A DNA stretch of 64,000 nt from NCBI GenBank assembly GCA_910577755.1, contig CAJTNL010000004.1, forward strand, positions 55,859 through 119,858, given 5' to 3'. The position numbers were made by a program, and so were the translations under genes. The stretch comes from an uncultured Eubacteriales bacterium (GTDB lineage Bacteria; Bacillota; Clostridia; Oscillospirales; Acutalibacteraceae). Positions 53,582-61,756 of the stretch are shown here, in pieces (position 1 is the first letter of the stretch; each line of letters begins with the position of its first letter). The notes below the pieces were generated by a model. The model did not search any database, had not been told where the DNA came from, and saw nothing but the letters and a program-made list of their open reading frames with translations.

Positions 53582-53621
53582 AAAAAGATGAAATGTTTCA
53601 CGTGAAACATTTCATCTTTTT
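53582..53621. promoter_or_regulatory. parS site embedded in a terminator palindrome
   Basis: The exact parS consensus TGTTTCACGTGAAACA lies at 53594-53609, centred in a 40-bp perfect palindrome (20-bp arms, extra stem AAAAAGATGAAA/TTTCATCTTTTT) that ends in a T-run. It lies between the noc-like gene and parA and can act both as a ParB loading site and as an intrinsic terminator. Confidence 0.9.
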
Positions 53622-53720
53622 TTAAGAAAATATCTTTTACTTCTATAGAAAAAATGCTATAATAAATAATATAAATCAATTGCAACAGGTAATTGATATT
53701 TTTGGGAGGAAAAGATTAAA

Positions 53721-54485
53721 ATGGGTAAAATCATTGCCGTTGCAAACCAAAAAGGTGGAGTCGGAAAAACAACTACAGCAGTAAATTTGGCAGCAGCAAT
53801 GGGGGTTAATCATAAAAAGACGCTGCTGGTTGACTTAGATCCTCAAGGAAACTCTTCTAGTGGAGTTGGTATTGATCGCCGTAAGCTTGAAAACTCTGTA
53901 TATGAGGTGCTGCTAGGACAAAAAAAGGTTGGGGAAGTCCTAAAATCGACTGAATTTGAGTACTTGGATATTATACCGTCTAGCATTGATTTAGCTGGTG
54001 CAGAGCTGGAGCTGGCTGTTATTGATCAAAGGGAAATGAGACTAAAGCAGGTGCTCTCACAATTGACTCAAGAGTATGATTATATATTTATTGATTGTCC
54101 GCCGTCGCTGGGGTTAATTACTACGAACGCATTATGCGCAGCGAATACTTTATTGGTACCTATACAGTGTGAATATTATGCTTTGGAGGGACTTTCGCAG
54201 CTGATGAATTCGGTTCGTCGTGTAAAACGCCAGTACAATAAGGATATTGATTTAGAAGGCGTATTGCTCACAATGTATGACGGAAGGTTGAATTTAACAC
54301 AACAAGTGGTGGAAGAGGTAAAGAAGTATTTTCCTAAAAAAGTATATAGTACGGTAATACCGCGTTCTGTGCGTCTTTCAGAAGCGCCTAGTTTTGGTAT
54401 GCCAATTCAATATTATGATAAAAACTCGAAGGGCGCAAAAGCGTATTGTGATTTAGCGTTAGAAGTAATCCGAGCTAATAAATAA
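53721..54485 (+). CDS. parA: chromosome partitioning ATPase ParA (Soj)
   Basis: ParA moves ParB-parS complexes and regulates DnaA in Firmicutes. The 254-residue protein has the deviant Walker A NQKGGVGKTTTAVNLAAAM (residues 9-27) and the signature DLDPQGNSSSGVGIDR. Walker B is in YDYIFIDCPPSLGLIT, and IPRSVRLSEAPSFGMPI lies near the C-terminus. GGGAGGAAAA precedes the ATG. It has no long N-terminal HTH extension, so it is the short chromosomal type. parB follows after 14 bp. Confidence 0.97.
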   Translation: MGKIIAVANQKGGVGKTTTAVNLAAAMGVNHKKTLLVDLDPQGNSSSGVGIDRRKLENSVYEVLLGQKKVGEVLKSTEFEYLDIIPSSIDLAGAELELAVIDQREMRLKQVLSQLTQEYDYIFIDCPPSLGLITTNALCAANTLLVPIQCEYYALEGLSQLMNSVRRVKRQYNKDIDLEGVLLTMYDGRLNLTQQVVEEVKKYFPKKVYSTVIPRSVRLSEAPSFGMPIQYYDKNSKGAKAYCDLALEVIRANK

Positions 54486-54499
54486 GAAGGTGAAAACGT

Positions 54500-55366
54500 A
54501 TGGCAGTAAAAAAGAAAAGTGGTTTGGGGAAAGGATTAGATGCAATTTTTGCAGAAAATGATACTGAAACAGGTTTAAGTTCTACAATTATGCTGCGTTT
54601 AGATGAGATTGAACCGAACAGAGCTCAACCTAGAAAAGAATTTAGTGAAGAAGCGTTAACAGAATTAGCTGATTCCATTGCACAGCATGGTATAATACAG
54701 CCGTTACTGGTGCGTCCTCTGATGGATGGAGGCTATCAAATTGTTGCGGGTGAGCGCAGATGGAGGGCTTCCAGACGTGCAGGTTTGTCGGAGATACCTG
54801 TAATTGTTAAAGAATTGACTGACAATCAGGTTATGGAGCTGGCGTTAATTGAAAATTTACAAAGAGAAGATTTAACACCAATTGAAGAAGCGTTAGGTTA
54901 TCAAACATTGATTGATAGTTATGGTTTTACACAGGAGGCAGTGGCAAAATCTATGGGTAAATCTCGCCCTGCGATTACCAACAGTTTGCGTTTACTGCAA
55001 TTGCCGCATGAGGTGTTGGAGTTTTTAAAAAACGGCGTAATTTCGGCAGGACATGCTCGTGCTTTATTAGCTTTGAATGATGAGAAATCAATGGTACGTT
55101 TGGCAAAAAAAATTGAGAAAGATACACTTTCTGTGCGTGAACTGGAACGTCTTGTAAAACTTGCTATTAAACAAAAACCAGAAAACATAGCTATACGAAC
55201 TAAATCTAAAATGCAGTATTATCAAGAGGTTGAGTTGGCATTACATGATTATTTAGGCAGAAAAGTAACAGTAGAAGGTACTAAAAAGCGTGGCGTACTG
55301 CAAATTGAGTTTTACGGTGAAGAAGATTTAGCGGAATTGATTAAAACGATACAATTTGATACATAA
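54500..55366 (+). CDS. parB: chromosome partitioning protein ParB (Spo0J)
   Basis: ParB is the CTP-dependent clamp that loads at parS and spreads. The 288-residue protein begins KKKSGLGKGLDAIFAEN, typical of ParB N-termini that stimulate ParA. It contains the CTP-binding VAGERRWRASR and ENLQREDLTPIEEA. The HTH has EAVAKSMGKSRPAITNSLRL, followed by ISAGHARALLAL. AAGGTG precedes the ATG. Two perfect parS sites lie within 1.2 kb, one on each side of parAB, supporting an active ParABS system beside the origin. Confidence 0.97.
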   Translation: MAVKKKSGLGKGLDAIFAENDTETGLSSTIMLRLDEIEPNRAQPRKEFSEEALTELADSIAQHGIIQPLLVRPLMDGGYQIVAGERRWRASRRAGLSEIPVIVKELTDNQVMELALIENLQREDLTPIEEALGYQTLIDSYGFTQEAVAKSMGKSRPAITNSLRLLQLPHEVLEFLKNGVISAGHARALLALNDEKSMVRLAKKIEKDTLSVRELERLVKLAIKQKPENIAIRTKSKMQYYQEVELALHDYLGRKVTVEGTKKRGVLQIEFYGEEDLAELIKTIQFDT

Positions 55367-55403
55367 ATAAAGATAGGTGCTATGCATGAGTAGTATTAAT
55401 ATG

Positions 55404-55429
55404 AAATATGTTTCACGTGAAACATATTT
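55404..55429. promoter_or_regulatory. second parS site
   Basis: A perfect parS, TGTTTCACGTGAAACA at 55409-55424, lies inside a 26-bp perfect palindrome (13-bp arms). It is in the parB-serS spacer, just downstream of parB. Unlike the first site it has no T-run. Confidence 0.92.
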
Positions 55430-55473
55430 AGCTATGTGTTAAAACAAATGATTGATAAAAAAGGGGAAAGTAT

Positions 55474-56757
55474 ATGCTAGATATAAAAGTAATTAGAAGT
55501 AATCCTGATGCAGTTAAGCAGGCCATGAGAAACCGAAATATGAATGCAGACCAGATGCTTGATGAAATTCTGGAAATTGATCAGCAGAGAAGAAAAATTA
55601 CGGGAGAAACAGAAGCAAAAAAAGCGGAGCAAAATGCGAATACTAAACAGATTCCACTACTGAAAAAAGCAGGTGAAGATACAACAGCCTTAATGGAGCA
55701 GCTTAAAAATTTATCTGATGAAATTAAAGTGCTGGACAGTGCGCTTTCAGAACTGGAGAAGAAACAAATGAATATTTTGCTGTCTTTACCCAATATACCA
55801 AGCCCAACAACACCCGTGGGAAAAGATGACAGCGAAAATGTAGAGGTTCGTCGTTGGGGAGAACCAAAACAGTTTGATTTTGAGATAAAAGCACATTGGG
55901 ATATTGGAAAAGATTTACATATACTTGATTCAGAAACAGCAGCAAAGGTAACTGGCGCCAGATTTCATTTTTATCGTAATTTGGGTGCAAAATTAGAGCG
56001 TGCAGTAATCAATTATTATTTGAATACTCACAGCGCAAATGGTTATGAGGAAATATTGCCTCCGTTTATTGTAAACCGTTCTTCCATGATGGGAACCGGT
56101 CAGCTTCCGAAATTTGAGGAGGATGCATTCCGTTTGGCTACCAAGGTGTCAGAAGAAGATTATTTTTTAATTCCTACGGCGGAAGTTCCTGTAACGAATA
56201 TGTATCGTAACGAAATTTTAGACGGCGCAAAATTGCCCATTAAGCATTGTGCTTATTCGGCTTGTTTTCGTGCAGAAGCTGGTTCTGCAGGCAGAGATAC
56301 ACGAGGGCTAATTCGTCAACATCAATTTAATAAAGTAGAGCTTGTAAAATTTGTTGATCCTGAAACCTCGTATGATGAACTTGAACAATTAACAAACGAT
56401 GCAGAACGTGTATTGCAAGCGTTGGGACTACCTCATCGTGTAATTAATTTGGTAACAGGTGATATTGGATTTTCGTCTGCAAAAACTTATGATATTGAGG
56501 TTTGGATGCCTTCTTATGGACGTTATGTAGAGATTTCTTCTTGCTCTAACTTTGAGGATTTTCAGGCTCGCCGTGCGGGTATTCGCTTTAAGAATCATCC
56601 GCGGGATAAAGCTCAATTTGTGCATACATTAAACGGTTCGGGGGTTGCGGTAGGTAGAACAGTAGCAGCAATTCTAGAAAACTATCAAAATACCGACGGA
56701 AGCGTTACAGTACCGGAGGTGTTGCGCCCATATTTGGGTGTGGATGTAATTAGGTAA
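55474..56757 (+). CDS. serS: seryl-tRNA synthetase
   Basis: SerS charges tRNA-Ser. The 427-residue protein has the N-terminal antiparallel coiled-coil arm (about residues 28-105) that recognises the long variable arm of tRNA-Ser, and a class II catalytic domain. FYRNLGAKLERAVINYYLNTH is typical of the family, as are CFRAEAGSAGRDTRGLIRQH (motif 2) and GSGVAVGRTVAAILENYQN (motif 3). GGGGAAAG precedes the ATG. It lies just after parB, a linkage common in Clostridia, and is followed by a hairpin terminator. No T-box fits in the 107-bp leader. Confidence 0.97.
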   Translation: MLDIKVIRSNPDAVKQAMRNRNMNADQMLDEILEIDQQRRKITGETEAKKAEQNANTKQIPLLKKAGEDTTALMEQLKNLSDEIKVLDSALSELEKKQMNILLSLPNIPSPTTPVGKDDSENVEVRRWGEPKQFDFEIKAHWDIGKDLHILDSETAAKVTGARFHFYRNLGAKLERAVINYYLNTHSANGYEEILPPFIVNRSSMMGTGQLPKFEEDAFRLATKVSEEDYFLIPTAEVPVTNMYRNEILDGAKLPIKHCAYSACFRAEAGSAGRDTRGLIRQHQFNKVELVKFVDPETSYDELEQLTNDAERVLQALGLPHRVINLVTGDIGFSSAKTYDIEVWMPSYGRYVEISSCSNFEDFQARRAGIRFKNHPRDKAQFVHTLNGSGVAVGRTVAAILENYQNTDGSVTVPEVLRPYLGVDVIR

Positions 56758-56806
56758 AATGTTACCGCAACATCATATTCAGTATGTTCAAAAAAAGCAT
56801 TGCATG

Positions 56807-56834
56807 AAAGAGAAACAACAGTTTGTTTCTCTTT
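56807..56834 (+). terminator. terminator after serS
   Basis: AAAGAGAAACAA (56807-56818) pairs with TTGTTTCTCTTT (56823-56834) over CAGT, followed by TCTCTTTC. It separates serS from the thioesterase gene. Confidence 0.7.
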
Positions 56835-56868
56835 TCTCTTTCATATATAGCAATAAGCGGATATTTAT

Positions 56869-57641
56869 ATGAAGGTTATGACGAATTATTCCACAACCAG
56901 AAAAATTGCAAGCTATGAGGTGAATTTGTTTGGACAAATACGGTTATCGGCAATCTTACGTATTTGTCAAGAGGCGGCTGAAACACATTTAATGTCTTAT
57001 AATATGGATCATTTGACATTAATGGAAAAAGAAAATTTGGCTTTTTTAATTTTACGGGTTGGTATGCAAATTAGTCGTATGCCAAAGGATGGCGAAACGA
57101 TTACTATACGCACCCGACCGGAGGGTAACGCAGGAGTACAGTTTTATCGTTCCTATGAAATAAGATGTGGTGGAGATAAATGGATGGATATTCTATATGC
57201 CAATGTGCTGGTAGACAGCCGAACTCATAAACTGATATCTCCCAGCCGGTTGGATTTTATGGAAACTGATGTTCAAAAGATGCGTTCACCTAAAAGAAAG
57301 CTGTGTAAACTGAAAATGCCGCAGAAGTTGGAGCAATGGGGGATCAGGCAAATTCGCTTTTCAGATTTGGATTTTAACGGTCATTTAAGCAATAGCATTT
57401 ATGGCGATATTATAGAAGACTTTTTGCCTCATAATTACACAAACAATCATTTTAAAATAGAGAAAAAACATTATCAAGCTTCCAAATTTACCATATAAGG
57501 GAAATAAAATTAAAATATACCATATTTATACATAAAGTGGAAACAGAGCAGGGGTTTGCAATGGAGGGGATTGTGAACGGTCAGCGTAGATTCAAATTGT
57601 ATTGGTACATATTATACGGAAGACTAGTTAGTAAAGTTTAA
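56869..57641 (+). pseudogene. acyl-ACP thioesterase with a single-base frameshift
   Basis: The first 200 codons encode an acyl-ACP thioesterase-like protein with a hotdog fold. ASYEVNLFGQIRLSAILRICQEAAE and later FSDLDFNGHLSNSIYGDII (second hotdog, with the conserved D-NGH pattern) are diagnostic. The frame stops early at 57498. Beyond a run of six A (57463-57468), another frame continues the family's C-terminus, including EIKLKYTIFIH and GFAMEGIVNGQRRFK, to a TAA at 57639-57641. Restoring one A gives 257 residues, close to the family's usual length. Such enzymes release fatty acids from ACP. It is either a recent loss or a homopolymer undercall. Confidence 0.8.
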
Positions 57642-57793
57642 ACAAACCTGTTTTAAATATTTGCTTTATATTAGAGGAATGATGCAAAATTTATTTTTAC
57701 TTGTACTGGTCTTTTAAACTGGGAGGGACAAAGGTTAGATAAAATTGCCTGTATCGGTATTTTGAACAGATCATATATCGTGAAATTTTTGTA

Positions 57794-57822
57794 TTGTAAA
57801 TATATGTGGTCAATGTTATAAT
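57794..57822 (+). promoter_or_regulatory. guaB promoter
   Basis: TTGTAA (57794-57799), a 17-bp spacer and TATAAT (57817-57822), about 50 bp before the guaB start. I see no purine riboswitch in the short leader. Confidence 0.75.
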
Positions 57823-57874
57823 AATAAGAATAAAGATATGCTGTAATGTGAATAATGAAAAAGGAGGAAGAGGG

Positions 57875-59359
57875 ATGTTAAATTCTAATTATAATGAAAA
57901 GTTTGTAAAAGAGGGGCTTACATTTGACGATGTGCTGTTAATACCTGCGCAGTCTGATGTTTTACCAAAAGAAGTGGATTTTTCTACTCATTTGACAAAA
58001 AAAATTAAGCTCAACACGCCGCTGATGACCGCCGCTATGGATACAGTCACTGAAGACGATATGGCGATTGCTATTGCTCGTGAAGGCGGTATTGGCATTA
58101 TTCACAAAAATATGTCAATAGAGGCGCAGGCTGACCTTGTAGATCGTGTAAAGCGTTCTGAAAATGGCGTTATTGTCAATCCGTTTTTTCTTTCTCCGCA
58201 GCATTCGGTATATGATGCCAATGCAATTATGGCTCGTTATAAAATTTCAGGTGTTCCCATTTGCGAGGGGGACAAGCTGGTGGGTATTATTACAAACCGT
58301 GACTTACGTTTTATGTCGGGCATTGATTTTGAGCAGCCGATTTCCGCTGTTATGACCCATGGAAAACTAATTACAGCCCCGGTGGGCACTACTTTGGAAC
58401 AAGCTCAGGAAATTCTGCGTCAGCACCGCATTGAAAAACTTCCTTTGGTAGATGAGCAGGGTAAATTAAAAGGTCTAATTACCATTAAAGATATTGAAAA
58501 AGCTGTGCAGTATCCCCGTTCTTCCAGAGATGATAATGGACGTTTGCTTTGTGGTGCGGCTGTGGGCGCTACCGATAATGTACTGGAGCGTGTAGAGGCC
58601 TTAATAGAGGCACAGGTAGATGTGATTGCCCTTGATTCAGCACACGGACATAATAGTGGTATTATCAAAGCAGTGCACAAAATTAAGGAAGCATTCCCAC
58701 AGGTACAGCTAATTGCAGGCAATGTAGCTACTGCACAAGCTACTGAGGCGTTGATTCAGGCCGGTGCAGATTGTGTTAAGGTAGGTATCGGTCCGGGGTC
58801 TATTTGTACCACTCGTGTAGTTGCTGGAATTGGTGTTCCGCAAATTACCGCTATTTATGATGCGGCTTGTGTGGGTGCAAAGTACGGCGTTCCGATTATT
58901 GCTGATGGGGGTATTCAATATTCTGGTGATATTGTAAAGGCTTTGGCAGCCGGAGCTAGTGTTGTTATGGTTGGTTCTCTTGTGGCAGGCTGTAAAGAAT
59001 CGCCGGGTGAGACAGAATTGTTCCAAGGGCGTCAGTTTAAAGTATACCGTGGTATGGGGAGTATGGGCGCTATGGGTAAGGGCAGTACTGACCGTTATTT
59101 TCAGGAGGATGAGAAAAAACTGGTGCCTGAGGGTGTAGAGGGTCGTTTGCCGTATCGCGGTCCTTTATCAGATACTGTGTATCAGCTTATGGGTGGTTTG
59201 CGCGCAGGTATGGGGTATACTGGTTGTGCTACGATTGAACAGCTTCATCAAAAGGCACAGTTTATTCGAATTACTGGCGCTGGTCTAAAAGAAAGCCATC
59301 CGCATGATATACAAATTACCAAGGAGGCTCCTAATTACTCTTTTCATTCTAATTATTGA
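57875..59359 (+). CDS. guaB: IMP dehydrogenase
   Basis: GuaB oxidises IMP to XMP with NAD, the committing step to guanine nucleotides. The 494-residue product has the family's usual length. It shows LTFDDVLLIPAQSDVLP near the start and two CBS domains inserted in the barrel (about residues 95-215). DSAHGHNSG, the catalytic loop VGIGPGSICTTRVVAG (nucleophile Cys) and the flap motif GMGSMGAMGKGSTDRYFQ follow. AAAGGAGGAAGA precedes ATG 57875, 23 codons inside the longest frame. It stands alone, followed by two tRNA genes. Confidence 0.97.
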   Translation: MLNSNYNEKFVKEGLTFDDVLLIPAQSDVLPKEVDFSTHLTKKIKLNTPLMTAAMDTVTEDDMAIAIAREGGIGIIHKNMSIEAQADLVDRVKRSENGVIVNPFFLSPQHSVYDANAIMARYKISGVPICEGDKLVGIITNRDLRFMSGIDFEQPISAVMTHGKLITAPVGTTLEQAQEILRQHRIEKLPLVDEQGKLKGLITIKDIEKAVQYPRSSRDDNGRLLCGAAVGATDNVLERVEALIEAQVDVIALDSAHGHNSGIIKAVHKIKEAFPQVQLIAGNVATAQATEALIQAGADCVKVGIGPGSICTTRVVAGIGVPQITAIYDAACVGAKYGVPIIADGGIQYSGDIVKALAAGASVVMVGSLVAGCKESPGETELFQGRQFKVYRGMGSMGAMGKGSTDRYFQEDEKKLVPEGVEGRLPYRGPLSDTVYQLMGGLRAGMGYTGCATIEQLHQKAQFIRITGAGLKESHPHDIQITKEAPNYSFHSNY

Positions 59360-59480
59360 CGGCGTTTGCAACAGTTGTATTTTTATCATTTTTCTTTTAA
59401 AAACTTGTTGACAAAATAAAATTTCTGTAATATAATAAAACTCGCTTCATTTGGTAATACATTTGTAAAGCGAGGCATAT

Positions 59481-59557
59481 GGCGGCATAGCTCAGCTGGC
59501 TAGAGCATTCGGTTCATACCCGGAGTGTCGATGGTTCAAGTCCATTTGCCGCTACCA
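59481..59557 (+). tRNA. tRNA-Met(CAT)
   Basis: A 77-nt cloverleaf with acceptor GGCGGCA/TGCCGCT, anticodon loop TTCATAC (anticodon CAT), T-arm GGTTCAAGTCC and encoded CCA. CAT can be elongator Met, initiator Met or lysidine-modified Ile; the G1-U72 pair argues against a typical initiator (C1-A72 mismatch). Elongator Met is the best reading. Confidence 0.9.
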
Positions 59558-59560
59558 TTT

Positions 59561-59635
59561 GGCCCGTTCGTCAAGAGGTTAAGACACCGCCCTTTCACGG
59601 CGGGTTCACGGGTTCGAATCCCGTACGGGTCACCA
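59561..59635 (+). tRNA. tRNA-Glu(TTC)
   Basis: A 75-nt cloverleaf with acceptor GGCCCGT/ACGGGTC, anticodon loop CTTTCAC (anticodon TTC), T-arm GGTTCGAATCC, discriminator A and encoded CCA. It lies 3 bp after tRNA-Met, so the two are cotranscribed. Confidence 0.95.
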
Positions 59636-59679
59636 AAATAAACAGTTCGTACGCAATTTGCGTACGAACTGTTTATTTT
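59635..59679 (+). terminator. terminator after the tRNA pair
   Basis: A 22-bp perfect stem (59635-59656 with 59658-59679, core AACAGTTCGTACGCAA) includes the last A of CCA and ends in T5. It terminates the tRNA-Met-Glu transcript. Confidence 0.88.
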
Positions 59680-60223
59680 TATTGTAATATTGGCGTTCTT
59701 GTATTATTAGTTTTATTATATACTTCAGGTGTTTTTGAATTTTTTCTATAAATTTTGCTGTTTAATTGTGAAAAATTGATTGGTAAGGTTCATTTGGCAG
59801 TAAAAATGTATGCTCTTATACCTAATAAATGCGGTTGATTTTATAGTGTTTATAGATAAGCCTTTTCATCGTACCGATAGGTATGTAGTTTTATGAACAG
59901 TAAATACTATTTAGTAAAATACGCAGCCGTGTTACGATGTTTTATGGTGTTAAGTTTTATTCATAAATTAAAATTTTCGTTATCTTATTTTATTAGTTTA
60001 TCTGTTTTTTGGCTGTAATAGGGCTATATTGTAAAAAAGTTAAATGTTTTGCAATAGGTTGTTTTGTAAAATGAGAAGTAAGCAGTTACTTGTTTTCCAG
60101 AGAGTAATATAGGAGATGCTTTGTGGTATTTGTTCCTATGTTTTAACTTGAATTTTTTGGTTGCATGCGTTATAATAACACCATTCATATGAACGCTTAT
60201 TAAAGAAAGAGGTTTCAAACAAT
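59680..60223. other. spacer before lipoprotein gene
   Basis: 544 bp with no recognisable gene. At the right end is a clear promoter, TTGAAT (60148-60153), 17 bp, TATAAT (60171-60176), for the lipoprotein gene. Confidence 0.55.
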
Positions 60224-60820
60224 ATGAAGAAAAGAGTCTTACTTACAGTTGCGGCAATGACTTTATTGGTCGCAGTCGGTTTAACAGGTTGTGGCGGTAC
60301 TAGCGTTTCTAACCCGAATGATACCTCTGTTTCCGATTATCAGTCGGTTTCTTCTATGGCTCTGTCTGAGATCAATGAAGATAACCTCAATGGTTTGCTG
60401 ACTTATTTAAAAGGAAATGGCGTAATTAAAGAAGAAACAAGGGAAATGAAAGCCGAAATGATTGGTGCGACTGCAGGGCAAATGGTTCAAGCTATTTATG
60501 GCAGTAATTCTGTTTTGATTGAAATTTATGAGTTTGATCTGAGTGCTCTCAGTGAGCAAGCGACACAAGTATTAAAACAGGCAAAAGATGAGAGCAAATT
60601 TGTATCGTTAGACGGTGAGCTAGTTGCGGCTGTATCAGACAATGGAAGATTTTTAATGTTGTATAAAGATATATTTACCGATGATACGAATAGACCGGTT
60701 CAAGAGCGTATTTTAAAATTGTTTAAAGAATTTTCTCCAACGATTACGGACTCCTCTGATACAGGTAGTACAGAAACAGGAAGTGCGGCGAGCAGTGAAA
60801 AAGTATCTTCGGATACATAA
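60224..60820 (+). CDS. putative lipoprotein, unknown function
   Basis: This 198-residue protein has a lipoprotein signal peptide (MKKRVLLTVAAMTLLVAVGL) with lipobox LTGC, so it should be anchored on the outer face of the membrane. The mature part has a Ser/Thr-rich linker and a compact domain (about residues 50-160) resembling solute-binding-like or DUF4358-type lipoproteins, with IGATAGQMVQAIYGSNSVLI and LLMLYK-like strands; this is only a loose resemblance. A Ser/Thr/Glu-rich tail ends it. AAAGAGG precedes the ATG and a near-consensus promoter lies 48 bp upstream. In the same frame after the stop, a further Ser/Glu-rich stretch runs to about 60877. Confidence 0.7.
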   Translation: MKKRVLLTVAAMTLLVAVGLTGCGGTSVSNPNDTSVSDYQSVSSMALSEINEDNLNGLLTYLKGNGVIKEETREMKAEMIGATAGQMVQAIYGSNSVLIEIYEFDLSALSEQATQVLKQAKDESKFVSLDGELVAAVSDNGRFLMLYKDIFTDDTNRPVQERILKLFKEFSPTITDSSDTGSTETGSAASSEKVSSDT

Positions 60821-61047
60821 AATATGACAAAGAGTGAGTTGACGGACTCTGTTGCAGATGAAACTTCAGAGGTTTGAGACCAAAAGCTATTCATAAACGA
60901 TTGATTAAAACAAATAAATTTATTCCTAACGCATAACGTTTATAAAAAGGCATGTTTGATGCAGGGAGTGGACAATCTCTGCCAGATGATTGCTTAGGCT
61001 TGCACTGGGTTTTTTTGATAAACTTTACAGATAAGGAGGCTGCATAT

Positions 61048-61611
61048 ATGGACCTACAACAGTATTTAGATTTTTTAAATCAAGGAAAACACATCCGGGC
61101 TGGTTCGCAGGTTCATCAATATATGCATGTTGCTTCGCAACAAGCGTTGAAACTGACAGCAGAGCTTAACGGCAGTTATCATACGCCAAAAGAAGTTCGG
61201 AGTATTTTTGAAAAAATTATTGGCAAACCCGTCGATGAGTCTTTCGGACTTTTTCCGCCGTTTTATACCGACTGCGGAAAAAATATAACTGTTGGTAAAC
61301 ATGTGTTTATCAATATGGGCTGTAAATTTCAGGATCAGGGCGGTATTTTTATTGATGACGGCGCGTTGATCGGGCACAATGTTGTTCTGGCTACGCTAAA
61401 TCACGATTTTGAACCTGTATCACGTCCTAACATGACACCTGAACCGATACATATAGGTAAAAATGTATGGATTGGAGCTAATGCTGTTATTTTGCCAGGT
61501 GTAATGGTGGGAGACGGAGCAATTATTGCTGCGGGAGCGGTAGTTAATCGGAACGTACCAAAAGATACGGTTGTTGGAGGCGTTCCCGCAAAAATAATCA
61601 AAACTATTTAA
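61048..61611 (+). CDS. sugar O-acetyltransferase (LacA/NodL/Maa family)
   Basis: This 187-residue left-handed beta-helix acetyltransferase transfers acetyl from acetyl-CoA to a sugar such as maltose or galactoside. The N-terminal mac domain (about 1-60) is followed by hexapeptide repeats: DQGGIFIDDGALIGHNVVLA, IHIGKNVWIGANAVILPGVM, and VGDGAIIAAGAVV. The catalytic His lies in ATLNHDFEP, and the closing GGVPAKIIK is typical. AAGGAGG precedes ATG 61048, 32 codons inside the longest frame. The substrate is not certain. It ends facing the hydrolase gene, with a shared terminator. Confidence 0.9.
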   Translation: MDLQQYLDFLNQGKHIRAGSQVHQYMHVASQQALKLTAELNGSYHTPKEVRSIFEKIIGKPVDESFGLFPPFYTDCGKNITVGKHVFINMGCKFQDQGGIFIDDGALIGHNVVLATLNHDFEPVSRPNMTPEPIHIGKNVWIGANAVILPGVMVGDGAIIAAGAVVNRNVPKDTVVGGVPAKIIKTI

Positions 61612-61700
61612 AGGCATAATGGATTTATCCGATTGGATTATCTCATGCACTTGGTACAGATTTGGTAGCTGTTACAATTTCAATGTTGTAACACTACTGT

Positions 61701-61748
61701 ATAAAAGGGCACAGGAAAAACATTCTATTTTTTCCTGTGCCCTTTTAT
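61701..61748. terminator. bidirectional terminator between converging genes
   Basis: A 20-bp perfect stem (61701-61720 with 61729-61748, core AAAAGGGCACAGGAAAAA) around CATTCTAT. A/T runs on both sides let it serve the acetyltransferase and hydrolase genes. Confidence 0.88.
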
Positions 61749-61756
61749 GTTATTGT

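Noticed and set aside
57642..57874. Purine riboswitch before guaB
   Set aside because: The predicted transcript start leaves about 50 nt, and no three-way purine aptamer or terminator is seen.
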